A stretch of 64,000 nt of DNA from Streptomyces sp. NBC_01255. GTDB taxonomy: Bacteria > Actinomycetota > Actinomycetes > Streptomycetales > Streptomycetaceae. Of the stretch, positions 7,482 through 15,165 are shown piece after piece (positions within the stretch are counted from its first letter, which is position 1; each line of letters opens with the position of its first letter). Both the position numbers and the translations under genes were made by a program. The stretch lies in the NCBI RefSeq assembly GCF_036226445.1, contig NZ_CP108474.1:1922001-1986000 (forward strand), written 5' to 3'. A model generated the notes under the pieces. It did no database searches and was not told the origin of the DNA. It saw only the letters and a program-made list of their open reading frames with translations.

Positions 7482-8849
7482 CTACGCGGCCTCCCCGCGC
7501 GGCCAGCGGCGGTGCAGTTCGTCGATGTGGAAGTCGTGCGCGTGGCGACCGCCGCCGCCCGCCTCCACGAGATGGGGGTGGCCGGCGGGGAGTTCGGGGT
7601 GGACGTGTGCCAGCGTGGCCGGGTCCGTACGGGGCCACAGGCGGGTGGCGGCCAGGGCGCCGAGCAGGGCGATCCCGGCGAGTACGGCCGCCGAGGCCAT
7701 GAGTCCGGCCCGCGCGGCGAGCCCGCCGGCGAGGGGATAGGTGAGCAGCCAGCAGGCGTGCGAGAGGGAGAACCGGGCGGCGAAGGCGGCCGGCAGGTCG
7801 GCGCTCCGGGCGGAGCGGCGCAGCAGCCTGCCGCCGGGCGTCAGGATCGCCGACGTCGCCGCGCCGAGCAGCAGCCAGACCGCGAGCAGCCCGGGCCAGG
7901 CCCAGTCCCCCGGCGGCAGCGCGAGCCCGAACGCGAACAGCCCGAGGGCCCCGGCCAGGACGAAGGCGGCGCGCAGCATGAGCGCCCGTTCACCCCCCGG
8001 GGCAGGCCGGCCGGCGGGCCGGCGGTCGAGCGCCCGCGGGAGCAGGAGCGCGACCGCCATCGAGCCCGCCCCGTACGCGCCGAGGGCGAGCGGGACGTCT
8101 CCGGGGGTGCGGCCGAGGGTGTCGCGGACCAGGACCACCGTGTTGACGAGCACCGTCGCGCCCGCCGCCGCCACCGCGACGTCCAGGGCGAGCAGGGCCC
8201 GCAGGCGCGGGGTGCCGAGGAGGAGCCGCGTACCGAAGGCCGCTCTGGCGCGGAGTCCCCCCGCGCGTGCGGCGGGCGTGGGCGCGGGCAGGGTGGTCGC
8301 GCGGACCAGGATGCCCGAGGCGAGGAACCCGGCGGCGGTGCCGGTGAAGAGCCGGTCGTACGGGACGACGGTGAGCAGCGCGGCGGCGAGCACCGGGCTG
8401 AGCAGGCTCTCCAGGTCGTAGGCGAGCCGCGAGAGGGAGAGCGCCCGCGTGTAGTCGCGCTCCTCGGGCAGCACGTCGGGGATGGTCGCCTGGAAGGTCG
8501 GCGTGAAGGCGGCGGAGGCGGTCTGGAGCAGGAGGATCAGGACGTAGATCTGCCACACCTGGGTGACGAACGGCAGGGACAGGGCGACCCCGGCCCGTAC
8601 GACGTCCATGGCGACGAGCAGGTTCCGGCGGGGCAGCCGGTCGGCGAGGGCGCCGACGACCGGGCCCATGCCGACGTACGCGGCCATCTTGATCGCGAGG
8701 GCGGTGCCGAGCACGGCGGAGGCGTTCGTCCCCGCGAGGTCGTAGGCGAGGAGGCTCAGCGCCACGGTCGCGAGGCCGGTGCCGGCGAGGGCGACGACCT
8801 GGGCGGTGAACAGGCGCCGGTAGGTGCGGTTGCGCAGCACGGACAGCAT
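7482..8849 (-). CDS. MFS exporter with histidine-rich C-terminus, possible nickel/cobalt efflux
   Basis: A 12-helix major facilitator protein (455 aa). The N-terminus starts MLSVLRNRTYRRLFTAQ and motif A-like GALADRLPRRNLL follows helix 2. The last 40 or so residues form a cytoplasmic tail with eight histidines (HVHPEL, HPH, HAHDFHIDELH). NreB-type nickel exporters are MFS proteins with a His-rich C-terminus, so metal efflux is a reasonable inference. The gene lies directly downstream of a KmtR-like ArsR repressor. An in-frame GTG at 8921 exists, but it falls inside an operator-like palindrome, so I prefer the ATG at 8849. A generic drug exporter remains possible. Confidence 0.85.
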   Translation of the reverse strand: MLSVLRNRTYRRLFTAQVVALAGTGLATVALSLLAYDLAGTNASAVLGTALAIKMAAYVGMGPVVGALADRLPRRNLLVAMDVVRAGVALSLPFVTQVWQIYVLILLLQTASAAFTPTFQATIPDVLPEERDYTRALSLSRLAYDLESLLSPVLAAALLTVVPYDRLFTGTAAGFLASGILVRATTLPAPTPAARAGGLRARAAFGTRLLLGTPRLRALLALDVAVAAAGATVLVNTVVLVRDTLGRTPGDVPLALGAYGAGSMAVALLLPRALDRRPAGRPAPGGERALMLRAAFVLAGALGLFAFGLALPPGDWAWPGLLAVWLLLGAATSAILTPGGRLLRRSARSADLPAAFAARFSLSHACWLLTYPLAGGLAARAGLMASAAVLAGIALLGALAATRLWPRTDPATLAHVHPELPAGHPHLVEAGGGGRHAHDFHIDELHRRWPRGEAA

Positions 8850-8902
8850 GGGGACGCCCCCGGTCGGCCAGGGCGGTCGGCGGACCTCTTCACCGTAGCC
8901 GA

Positions 8903-8922
8903 TATGTGCATAGGTGCGCACA
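8903..8922. promoter_or_regulatory. candidate ArsR/KmtR-type operator
   Basis: The imperfect palindrome TATGTGCA-TAGG-TGCGCACA lies between the arsR-like stop and the MFS start. It resembles SmtB/ArsR-type sites in size and in its TGNGCA half-sites. Its position suggests the MFS gene also has its own metal-regulated promoter. Confidence 0.5.
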
Positions 8923-8940
8923 CGTTGACGCCAGGTGGGC

Positions 8941-9363
8941 TCAGTCGTGCCAGGGTTCGCCGCTCACCACGTGGTCGGCGCGGCTGATCGCCTCGACGAC
9001 CAGCCGCTTCAGGTGCCCGTCGGGCATCGCGTACACGACCCGCCGCCCGTCCTTGCTGGACTGCACGAGGCCGCCGAGTCGCAGCTTGGCCAGGTGCTGG
9101 CTGACGGCCGGGCGCGCGGCCCCGCACGCCTCGGTCAGGGCGCTGACGTCGGCCTCTCCGCGGGTGAGCAGCCACAGCAGGTGGAGCCGGGTGGGGTCGG
9201 CGAGGAGCGCGAACACCTCCGCCGCCGCGGCGAGTTCCCGCGCTCCCGGGGTCCGCTCGTGCGGACGCGGACGTGACACGGCGGCCGCCTCGGCATCCGC
9301 CGCCGGATCCGTCGTGGGGTCGTCGGGGCCTGCGGCGTCTGCCGGATCTGCGCGCTCGGACAT
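8941..9363 (-). CDS. ArsR/SmtB-family repressor, KmtR-like metal sensor
   Basis: Winged-helix metalloregulator, 140 aa. A disordered Asp/Ala/Pro-rich N-terminus of about 40 residues precedes the ArsR domain (FALLADPTRLHLLWLL, then CGAARPAVSQHLAKLRLGGL as recognition helix). The C-terminal part DGHLKRLVVEAISRADH...GEPWHD carries His and Asp residues where KmtR, the Ni/Co sensor of Mycobacterium tuberculosis, has its metal ligands. The alpha-3 ELCVCDL site of classical arsenic sensors is absent; a single Cys (EACGAARP) remains. It is upstream of, and co-directional with, the His-tailed MFS gene. Metal identity is inferred. Confidence 0.88.
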   Translation of the reverse strand: MSERADPADAAGPDDPTTDPAADAEAAAVSRPRPHERTPGARELAAAAEVFALLADPTRLHLLWLLTRGEADVSALTEACGAARPAVSQHLAKLRLGGLVQSSKDGRRVVYAMPDGHLKRLVVEAISRADHVVSGEPWHD

Positions 9364-9393
9364 GGGGCCATCGTAGGCAGAGGCGTCCCCGGC

Positions 9394-10203
9394 TCAATCT
9401 CCGGCGGGAGCCGGGAGCGTGCCCAGGAAGCGGATGTGCGGGTGGCCTCCGGGCGTCGGCCGGGTCACCGTGGCGCGTACCCGGTACACCTCGGCGATGA
9501 GCTCCTCCGTCAGGACCTCGTCCGGGGTGCCGCGGGCCACCACCCGGCCCTCCGCGAGAACGACGAGCCGGTCGCAGTACATCGCCGCGAGGTTCAGGTC
9601 GTGCAGGGCGACGACGGCGGTCAGGCGGAGCCCGGCGACCAGGGTCAGGAGGTCGAGCTGGTGCTGGATGTCGAGGTGGTTGGTGGGTTCGTCGAGGAGG
9701 AGTTCGCGCGGTTCCTGGGCGAGGGCGCGGGCGATCTGGACCCGCTGGCGTTCGCCGCCCGAGAGCGTCCGCCAGGAGCGGTGGGCCTTGTCGGCGAGGC
9801 CGGTGCGGGCGAGGGCGGAGCGGACGGCGGCCTCGTCCGACGCCGACGCGGGGGTCCAGGCCCTCCGGTGCGGGACGCGGCCCAGCCGGACGGCGTCGAG
9901 GACGGTCAGGTCGACCTGGGTGTCGGCCTGCTGCTCGACCGCGGCGAGGCGCCGCGCGACCGTGCGGCGGCCGAGGCCGTCGAGGGGATCGCCGTCGAGG
10001 GTGACGACGCCGCTGTCGGGGGCGAGGACGCCGGCGAGGAGGCGCAGGAGCGTCGACTTCCCCGAGCCGTTGGGACCGAGCAGGCCGGTGACGGTGCCGG
10101 GACGCGGGGCGAGGCTGACACCGTCGAGGACGGGGCTGCCGCCGACGGTGCGCGAGACCCGGTCGGCGCGGAGCCCCGTGGCCGTGCCCGCCTCCGCGGT
10201 CAT
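9394..10203 (-). CDS. btuD: cobalamin ABC importer, ATP-binding protein
   Basis: ATPase of a FecCD/BtuCD-type importer, 269 aa. Walker A GPNGSGKST is at 43-51, the Q-loop near 91, signature LSGGE at 147-151 and Walker B LLLDEP at about 168-173, followed by the H-loop in VALHDLN. The ATG at 10203 overlaps the permease stop as ATGA, so translation is coupled. Sequence alone fits either ferric-siderophore or cobalamin import. The cobalamin riboswitch upstream of the first gene of the operon settles it in favour of vitamin B12 or a cobinamide precursor. It is the last gene of the three-gene operon. Confidence 0.9.
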   Translation of the reverse strand: MTAEAGTATGLRADRVSRTVGGSPVLDGVSLAPRPGTVTGLLGPNGSGKSTLLRLLAGVLAPDSGVVTLDGDPLDGLGRRTVARRLAAVEQQADTQVDLTVLDAVRLGRVPHRRAWTPASASDEAAVRSALARTGLADKAHRSWRTLSGGERQRVQIARALAQEPRELLLDEPTNHLDIQHQLDLLTLVAGLRLTAVVALHDLNLAAMYCDRLVVLAEGRVVARGTPDEVLTEELIAEVYRVRATVTRPTPGGHPHIRFLGTLPAPAGD

Positions 10204-11294
10204 CGCGTACCCCTCGTGCGGTAGAGGACGAGGACGAAGGCCGGTACGCCGATCAGCGAGGTCACCACGCCCACCGGGACCTCCTGGGGATCGAGCACCG
10301 TACGGGCGAGGGTGTCCGCCCAGACGAGGAAGACCGCTCCGGTGAGCGCCGTGACCGGCAGCAGCCGGGCGTGCCCGGGGCCGACGAGCGCGCGGGCCGC
10401 GTGCGGCAGGACGAGACCGACGAAGCCGATCGCGCCGGCCGCGGAGACCAGCGCGGCCGTCAGGAGGGCGGTGACGCACAGGAGGACCGTCCGGGCGCGG
10501 GTGACGGCGACGCCCAGCGACGCGGCGGCGTCCTCGCCGAAGGCGAAGGCGTCCAGCGTCCGCGCGTACCCGCCGCAGATCAGCAGGGCCGCCACGAGCA
10601 CCGCTGAGCACACCCGCACCTCGTCCCAGCCGACCCCGCCGAGCGAGCCGAGCAGCCAGAACAGCACGCCGCGGGTGGTCTCCGCGTCCGCGGCCGTCAT
10701 GACGACGAAGGAGGTCAGCGCGGAGAAGAGCTGCATCGCCGCGACCCCGGCGAGGACCACGCGGTCCGGCGAACCGCCGAGGGTGTGGCTGAGCAGCAGC
10801 ACGAGCGCGAAGGAGCAGACCGCCCCGAGGAACGCGCCGCCGGTGACGGAGACGACTCCCCCGCCGACGCCGAGGACGACGACCAGGACGGCGCCGGTCG
10901 AGGCCCCCGAGGAGACGCCGAGGACGAAGGGATCGGCGAGCGGGTTGCGCAGGAGCGACTGCATCACCGCCCCGCACACGGCGAGTCCGGCGCCGCACAC
11001 GGCCGCGAGGAGGGTGCGGGGCAGGCGCAGGTTCCAGACGATCCCGTCCCGGATCGGGGACAGGTCCGAGGCGCCCCCGGTCAGATGGGCGACGACGACG
11101 GACCACACCTCGCCGACGCGGATGTCCGCCGGCCCGATGGTGATCGCCGCGGCGACCGACGCGCAGAGGACGGCGAGCCCCGCCACGGCCCACGCCAGTG
11201 CCCGGCCGCCGCGCCGCACCGTGGTCGACCGGGTGGGAGGCCGGGAACCGGGAGGACGGGGCGCGGCGGGGCGGGCGGGGCGGGTGAGGGTCAC
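10200..11294 (-). CDS. btuC: cobalamin ABC importer, FecCD-type permease
   Basis: Integral membrane permease of the FecCD/BtuC family, 364 aa, expected to have ten helices. It contains the family segments AVCGAGLAVCGAVMQSLLRNPLADPFVLGVSSGA and the coupling-helix region GAIGFVGLVLPHAAR. The start is a GTG at 11294 overlapping the stop of the binding-protein gene as GTGA. The frame is open further upstream only as a shadow of that gene. The N-terminus has about 25 basic, Pro-rich residues before helix 1. It forms the translocation channel with the ATPase encoded next; substrate assignment comes from the upstream riboswitch. Confidence 0.92.
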   Translation of the reverse strand: MTLTRPARPAAPRPPGSRPPTRSTTVRRGGRALAWAVAGLAVLCASVAAAITIGPADIRVGEVWSVVVAHLTGGASDLSPIRDGIVWNLRLPRTLLAAVCGAGLAVCGAVMQSLLRNPLADPFVLGVSSGASTGAVLVVVLGVGGGVVSVTGGAFLGAVCSFALVLLLSHTLGGSPDRVVLAGVAAMQLFSALTSFVVMTAADAETTRGVLFWLLGSLGGVGWDEVRVCSAVLVAALLICGGYARTLDAFAFGEDAAASLGVAVTRARTVLLCVTALLTAALVSAAGAIGFVGLVLPHAARALVGPGHARLLPVTALTGAVFLVWADTLARTVLDPQEVPVGVVTSLIGVPAFVLVLYRTRGTR

Positions 11295-12353
11295 TTGGCG
11301 AGCCCGTACGAGCGGAGCGCGGCCGCCACCTTCTCGACGCCTTCGACGGTACGGATCGTGGGGTTCATCGCCTGGCCGCTGAGCAGCACGTACCGCTTCT
11401 TCCTCACCGCCGTCATGTTCCTCGTGACCGGGTCGGACTCCAGGAACGCGATCTTCTTCGCGGCGCTCTCCGCCGACTGGGAACGGCGGGTCAGATCGCC
11501 GATGACGAGCACGTCCGGGTCGCGGTCCGCGACGGTCTCCCAGTTGATCTGGGGCCACTCCTCGCGCGTGTCGTCGAAGACGTTCTTCGCGCCGAGCGCG
11601 CGGGTCACGATGCCGGGGGCGCCGCAACAGCCCGCCATGTAGGGGGACTCGGCGTTGGCGAACCAGTAGAGGACGGAGACGTCCTTGAAGTCGCCCGCCG
11701 AAGCGGCCTTCGCCACCCGGCCCCTGAGCTCGGCGACGAGCTTCTCGCCTCGCTCCGGCACTCCGAACACCCGGGCCAGGTCCCGGATCTCGCCGTGGAC
11801 GGTCTCCATCGTGAGCGGCCGGGTGCGGACACCGTCGCCGTCGCCGCTGTTGTCCTTGTCGGCACAGTCGGTCGGCGAGACGTAGGTGGGGACGCCGAGC
11901 TTCGCGAACTGCTCGCGGGGCGCGACGCCGCCCTTCCCGAGGGTGTACGCGAACGAGGCGGCGGCGAAGTCGGGTTCGGTGTCGAGCACCTTCTCGAAGG
12001 AGGGGTAACGGTCGGCGAGGCGCGGCACCTTCGCGTTCTGCGCCTCAAGCCCCTTGAGGACGGGGTCGGTCCACGTTCCGGTGCCGACCATCCGGTCGGC
12101 CAGGCCGAGGGAGAGCAGGATCTCGGCGGCTCCCTGGTCGAGCGCGACGGCCCGCCGGGGCGGGCGGTCGATCCGTACGCGCTCACTGCAGTTGTCGAGA
12201 GTCACGGGGTAGCCGGAGCCCGAGCCACCGGCTGAGCTCTTCGCCGACGGCGTCGTGGCGGGTCCGCCGCCACAGCCCGTCGCGGTCACGAGCAGGGTCA
12301 GGGTGCCGGCGAGAAACAGCGCGGCGGAACGGACGGGGTGTGCGAGCGGCACG
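11291..12353 (-). CDS. btuF: cobalamin ABC importer, substrate-binding lipoprotein
   Basis: Extracytoplasmic binding protein of the BtuF/FhuD class III fold, about 353 aa. The signal peptide has a hydrophobic core (ALFLAGTLTLLVTATGC) with the lipidated Cys at about residue 27, followed by a Gly/Ser linker. The mature part has two lobes; characteristic pieces are RRAVALDQGAAEILLSLGLADRMVGTG and a final lobe with DRDPDVLVIGD. A CC pair lies in AGCCGAPG. I chose the GTG at 12353 because AGAGGA sits 7 nt upstream; a GTG seven codons earlier is possible. Transcription comes from the riboswitch leader immediately upstream. Confidence 0.9.
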
Positions 12354-12429
12354 GAGCATTCCTCTGCGTCCACGGCTCATACGCGGAGCCTGTCGTACGG
12401 TGCTCCCCGGTCGACGGCGTGACGCCGGG

Positions 12430-12600
12430 GCCGCCAGCAGGTCTTCGGACTCGGGGTCATCCGGACGGGGCGCCTTCCCGGGCCTGTTCCGCCGCCCAGT
12501 GGCCGATGCTCCGCCCGTCGCCCTCACCGCTGCGCGTCAGCTCCGGTTTCCCACCGGATTCCCTGACCCGTACGCTCGCCCGTTCGGGTGAGCGCAAAGG
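12430..12600 (-). ncRNA. cobalamin (AdoCbl) riboswitch
   Basis: The minus-strand leader before the binding-lipoprotein gene reads, in order, the elements GGGAA-n-CGGTG, AAACCGG-n-GCTGA, CGCAGCGGT, GCCACTGG, GGGAAGGCG and the B12 box AGTCCGAAGACCTGC (about 12435-12452 on the plus strand). These are the conserved core motifs of the cobalamin riboswitch, in the right order and spacing. The element ends about 80 nt before the start codon, so translational control is more likely than long-range attenuation. Exact P1 boundaries are approximate. It assigns the ABC importer to cobalamin uptake, shut off when the vitamin is plentiful. Confidence 0.95.
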
Positions 12601-12685
12601 TGCGACTGGCCTCGGCACAGTACCACCGGGGACCCGTCGCACCTCCGGCCGCGAGCCCGGCCTGATCGGCAAGACACCCCGCAGG

Positions 12686-12892
12686 TCAGAGGCGCAGCTC
12701 CTTCGCCTCGAAGCGGCCGTCGCCGAGGACGAGGACGAAGGTGACCTGCTGGCCCTCGGAGACCGTCTGCAGCTCTCCCTCGATGTCCGCGGCGCTGAAG
12801 TACACCTGTTCCTCGGAATCCACCGGGACGACGAAGCCGTACCCGCCGAGACGGTTGAAGGACTGCACGAACCCTTTGCTTCTGCCTTCCAC
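12686..12892 (-). CDS. cold-shock domain protein (divergent CspA-like)
   Basis: A 68-aa protein consisting of a single cold-shock domain, a five-stranded RNA/ssDNA-binding barrel. The RNP1-like motif reads GGYGFV (about 17-22) where typical CspA has KGFGFI. The RNP2-like motif reads VYFSAADI where typical proteins have VFVHFS. It opens KGFVQSFNRL rather than GTVKWFN. The surface is more acidic than in the seven paralogous Csps usual in Streptomyces, so this is a divergent member that may bind nucleic acid more weakly. It is monocistronic, downstream in direction from an APC permease gene and behind a short tandem repeat. Confidence 0.85.
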   Translation of the reverse strand: MEGRSKGFVQSFNRLGGYGFVVPVDSEEQVYFSAADIEGELQTVSEGQQVTFVLVLGDGRFEAKELRL

Positions 12893-12966
12893 GGCGGCCT
12901 CCCTGTCGTCACCGGCGAAGTGCCTCTCAGGGGAGATCTACCCCGTCGGCCCGCACTTCGCCCGTC

Positions 12967-13005
12967 ATGGGAGACCGCCATGGGAGACCGTCGCGGGAGA
13001 CCGTC
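12967..13005. repeat. three tandem 13-bp repeats
   Basis: Three adjacent copies of RYGGGAGACCGYC (12967-12979, 12980-12992, 12993-13005), with a partial fourth after them, lie between the cold-shock gene and the permease stop. The function is unknown; they fall in the probable promoter region of the cold-shock gene. Confidence 0.75.
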
Positions 13006-13016
13006 GTGGGTGTTCC

Positions 13017-14846
13017 CTACACCGTGAAACGGAGGCGGCAGACGACGGCGTCCGTGTCGCGGCGGACGGCCCGGGCGACGAGCGCGCCCCGGCGGTTCTG
13101 GAGAGGCCGCTGCCAGAGCCGTTCCGGTTCGGCCTCCGGGATCAGGACGGTGATCCGGGTGTCGGGTTCGGCCTCCCGGAGGCCGTGGACGTACGCGGTG
13201 ATCGGGCGCCCGAGCGTGCGGCGCTCCGAGGGGAGCCGGACGAGGGGGACGCCCGGGTTCCACAGGGCCCAGTCGCGCTCCAGGGCTTCGGTCAGGGCCC
13301 GGTCCTCCGGGTCCGGGTGGCAGACGGTGACCGCCCGGACCTCGTCGCCGAGGGAGACCGCGGCGGTCAGCGCCTCGCTGGTGAGGCGGTTCAGGGACGA
13401 GACCGGGACCAGGACGAGGGAGCGCGCGCGGTGCGGCGGCTCGGGGACGCGGCCGACGCCGAGCCGCTCGCCGATCCGGCCGTAGGCGCGGTGGACGGCC
13501 TCGAAAGCGAGGACCAGGACCGGGAGGGCGATCACGATCAGCCAGGCCCCGTCGTGGAACTTGGTGGCGGTGACGACGATCGCGGAGACGCCGGTGAGGA
13601 CGGCGCCGAGCCCGTTGAGCGCGGCCCTGCCCCACTGACGGGTCGCCCGCCAGTGCAGGACCATGCCGGTCTGCGCGAGGGTGAAGCCGACGAAGACGCC
13701 GATCGCGAAGAGCGGGACGAGGGTGTTGGTGTCGCCGCCGGAGAAGACGAGCAGGGCGGCCGAGACCACCGCGAGCCAGACGACGCCGTGGCGGTGGACC
13801 TGGCGGTCGGCCTTCAGGCCGAAGACGTGCGGCAGGTAGTTGTCGCGGGCCAGCAGTTTCAGCAGGACGGGCAGGCCGCCGAAGGAGGTGTTCGCGGAGA
13901 GCGCGAGCAGCACCATGGTGGCGAACTGGACGACGTAGAAGGCCCAGTTGTGGCCGAGGGAGGCGTCGGCCAGCTGGGCGAGGACGGTGACGCCCTCGAC
14001 CGGCTGGAGACCGAAGCGGGAGATCAGTACGGAGAGGCCGATCAGCATCACGCCGAGGAGCGCGCCGAGCGCGACCTCCGCGCGCATCGCCCGCTTGGCG
14101 GCGGGGGTGCGGAACGACGGGACGGCGTTGGCGATGGCCTCGACGCCGGTGAGGGCGGAGCAGCCGGAGGCGAAGGCCTTCAGGAGGAGCAGGGCGCCGA
14201 CCGTGGTGGCGTCGGCGGCGAGCGCGGAGGCGTGGCCGGCGGACGCGGCCGTGGAGACCGGGCCGTCACGGAAGAGGCCGACGACGATCAGGACGAGGAT
14301 CGCGCCGATGAACACGGCGGTGGGGGCGATGAACGCCCGGGCGGAGTCGACGATCCCGCGCATGTTGACGGCCGTGATCAGGACGAGGACGGCAAGGCAG
14401 ATCCCCAGCCGGTCGTCGTGGAGGCCGGGGAAGGCGGAGGTCAGGGCGGCGACGCCGGCCGTGACGGCGACGGCCACGTTCAGGACGTAGTCGAGGACCA
14501 GGGAGCCCGCGGCGACCAGGCTGGTGCGGCGGCCGAGGTGCGCCTTGGCGACCGCGTACGAGCCGCCGCCGTCCGGGAAGGCGGCGATGACCTGCCGGTA
14601 CGAGGCCACGAGGACGGCCAGCAGGCCGGCGATGGCGAGGGTGACGGGAAGCGTGAAGCCGAGCCCGTAGCCGCCGGCGGCCGCGAGGACCAGGACGATC
14701 GCCTCGGGGCCGTAGGCCACGGACGCCATCGCGTCGAGCGAGAGCGCGGCGAGCCCCGTCAGGGCGGTCAGCTTGTGGCGATCACCGGTATCCGGGGGTT
14801 CCTCAGCGGCGGGCGCGACACCGTTCTCGGTGGTCAGGACGGCCAT
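13017..14846 (-). CDS. APC-family permease with cytoplasmic C-terminal domain
   Basis: Amino acid/polyamine/organocation superfamily transporter, 609 aa, with about twelve helices over residues 25-460. The first helix carries the family segment SLDAMASVAYGPEAI. A soluble alpha/beta C-terminal domain of about 140 residues follows (RSLVLVPVSSLNRLTSEALTAA and VTVCHPDPEDR). This architecture matches KimA/YdaO-type potassium importers and related APC permeases with a nucleotide-binding-like tail, so K+ uptake is a possibility and amino acid uptake the alternative. It is monocistronic. A strong hairpin lies in its leader, but I could not match it to a c-di-AMP riboswitch. Confidence 0.85.
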   Translation of the reverse strand: MAVLTTENGVAPAAEEPPDTGDRHKLTALTGLAALSLDAMASVAYGPEAIVLVLAAAGGYGLGFTLPVTLAIAGLLAVLVASYRQVIAAFPDGGGSYAVAKAHLGRRTSLVAAGSLVLDYVLNVAVAVTAGVAALTSAFPGLHDDRLGICLAVLVLITAVNMRGIVDSARAFIAPTAVFIGAILVLIVVGLFRDGPVSTAASAGHASALAADATTVGALLLLKAFASGCSALTGVEAIANAVPSFRTPAAKRAMRAEVALGALLGVMLIGLSVLISRFGLQPVEGVTVLAQLADASLGHNWAFYVVQFATMVLLALSANTSFGGLPVLLKLLARDNYLPHVFGLKADRQVHRHGVVWLAVVSAALLVFSGGDTNTLVPLFAIGVFVGFTLAQTGMVLHWRATRQWGRAALNGLGAVLTGVSAIVVTATKFHDGAWLIVIALPVLVLAFEAVHRAYGRIGERLGVGRVPEPPHRARSLVLVPVSSLNRLTSEALTAAVSLGDEVRAVTVCHPDPEDRALTEALERDWALWNPGVPLVRLPSERRTLGRPITAYVHGLREAEPDTRITVLIPEAEPERLWQRPLQNRRGALVARAVRRDTDAVVCRLRFTV

Positions 14847-14886
14847 GTGTCTGGATCCTCATTCGTGGCGGGACGTGGTGGGACGT

Positions 14887-14917
14887 GGCGGGGACGTCGT
14901 TTCGGGACGTCCCCGCC
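14887..14917 (-). other. strong hairpin in the permease 5' leader
   Basis: Perfect 12-bp inverted repeat (GGCGGGGACGTC / GACGTCCCCGCC) with a 7-nt loop, 41 bp upstream of the permease start codon. It could be an attenuator stem or block the ribosome site; no aptamer was recognised before it. Confidence 0.6.
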
Positions 14918-15090
14918 GGTCCGCTCAGCGTGCGGCCGTTCCGGAGTGACCAGGAACCCCTTGCCCGTCGTCTTCCCGCCGTCTTGACGCCGCGCCCCCG
15001 GGTCCGTACGCGTTCTTGACGCGGGTGCCGGGTGACCTGGACGGCCCCGATGTGCGGCCACCCTCCACGATCTCGTAGAATCTTCAACAG

Positions 15091-15131
15091 AGGCCCGGTG
15101 CCGGAGATCCCCCGTGTCCGTCACCGGGCCT
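15091..15131 (-). terminator. terminator of the DJ-1/PfpI gene
   Basis: Ten-base-pair stem AGGCCCGGTG (15091-15100) with CACCGGGCCT (15122-15131), with additional internal pairing in the loop, 34 bp after the gene's stop on the minus strand and followed by a short U-containing stretch. Confidence 0.7.
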
Positions 15132-15165
15132 CGCCGACTTCACGGCACCTCCTGGGGCCCGCCGA

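Larger units (their letters stand above)
14847..15165. other. 319-bp intergenic leader region
   Basis: Non-coding stretch between the APC permease start and the DJ-1 gene stop. It holds the leader hairpin (14887-14917) and the DJ-1 terminator (15091-15131). In between is a T/A-richer patch around 15065-15090 that could contain the permease promoter. I searched for ydaO/c-di-AMP riboswitch motifs and did not find them. Confidence 0.6.

Noticed and set aside
9394..12353. Ferric-siderophore importer assignment for the ABC operon
   Set aside because: The leader is a cobalamin riboswitch and no iron box is present, so B12 uptake is the better call.
12741..14987. A 748-codon plus-strand frame opposite the APC permease
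   Set aside because: Composition is Gly/Asp/Glu/Arg repeats typical of antisense of membrane protein genes; the minus-strand permease has recognisable family motifs.
14847..15090. ydaO/c-di-AMP riboswitch before the APC permease
   Set aside because: The conserved aptamer segments could not be found on either strand; only a simple hairpin is present.
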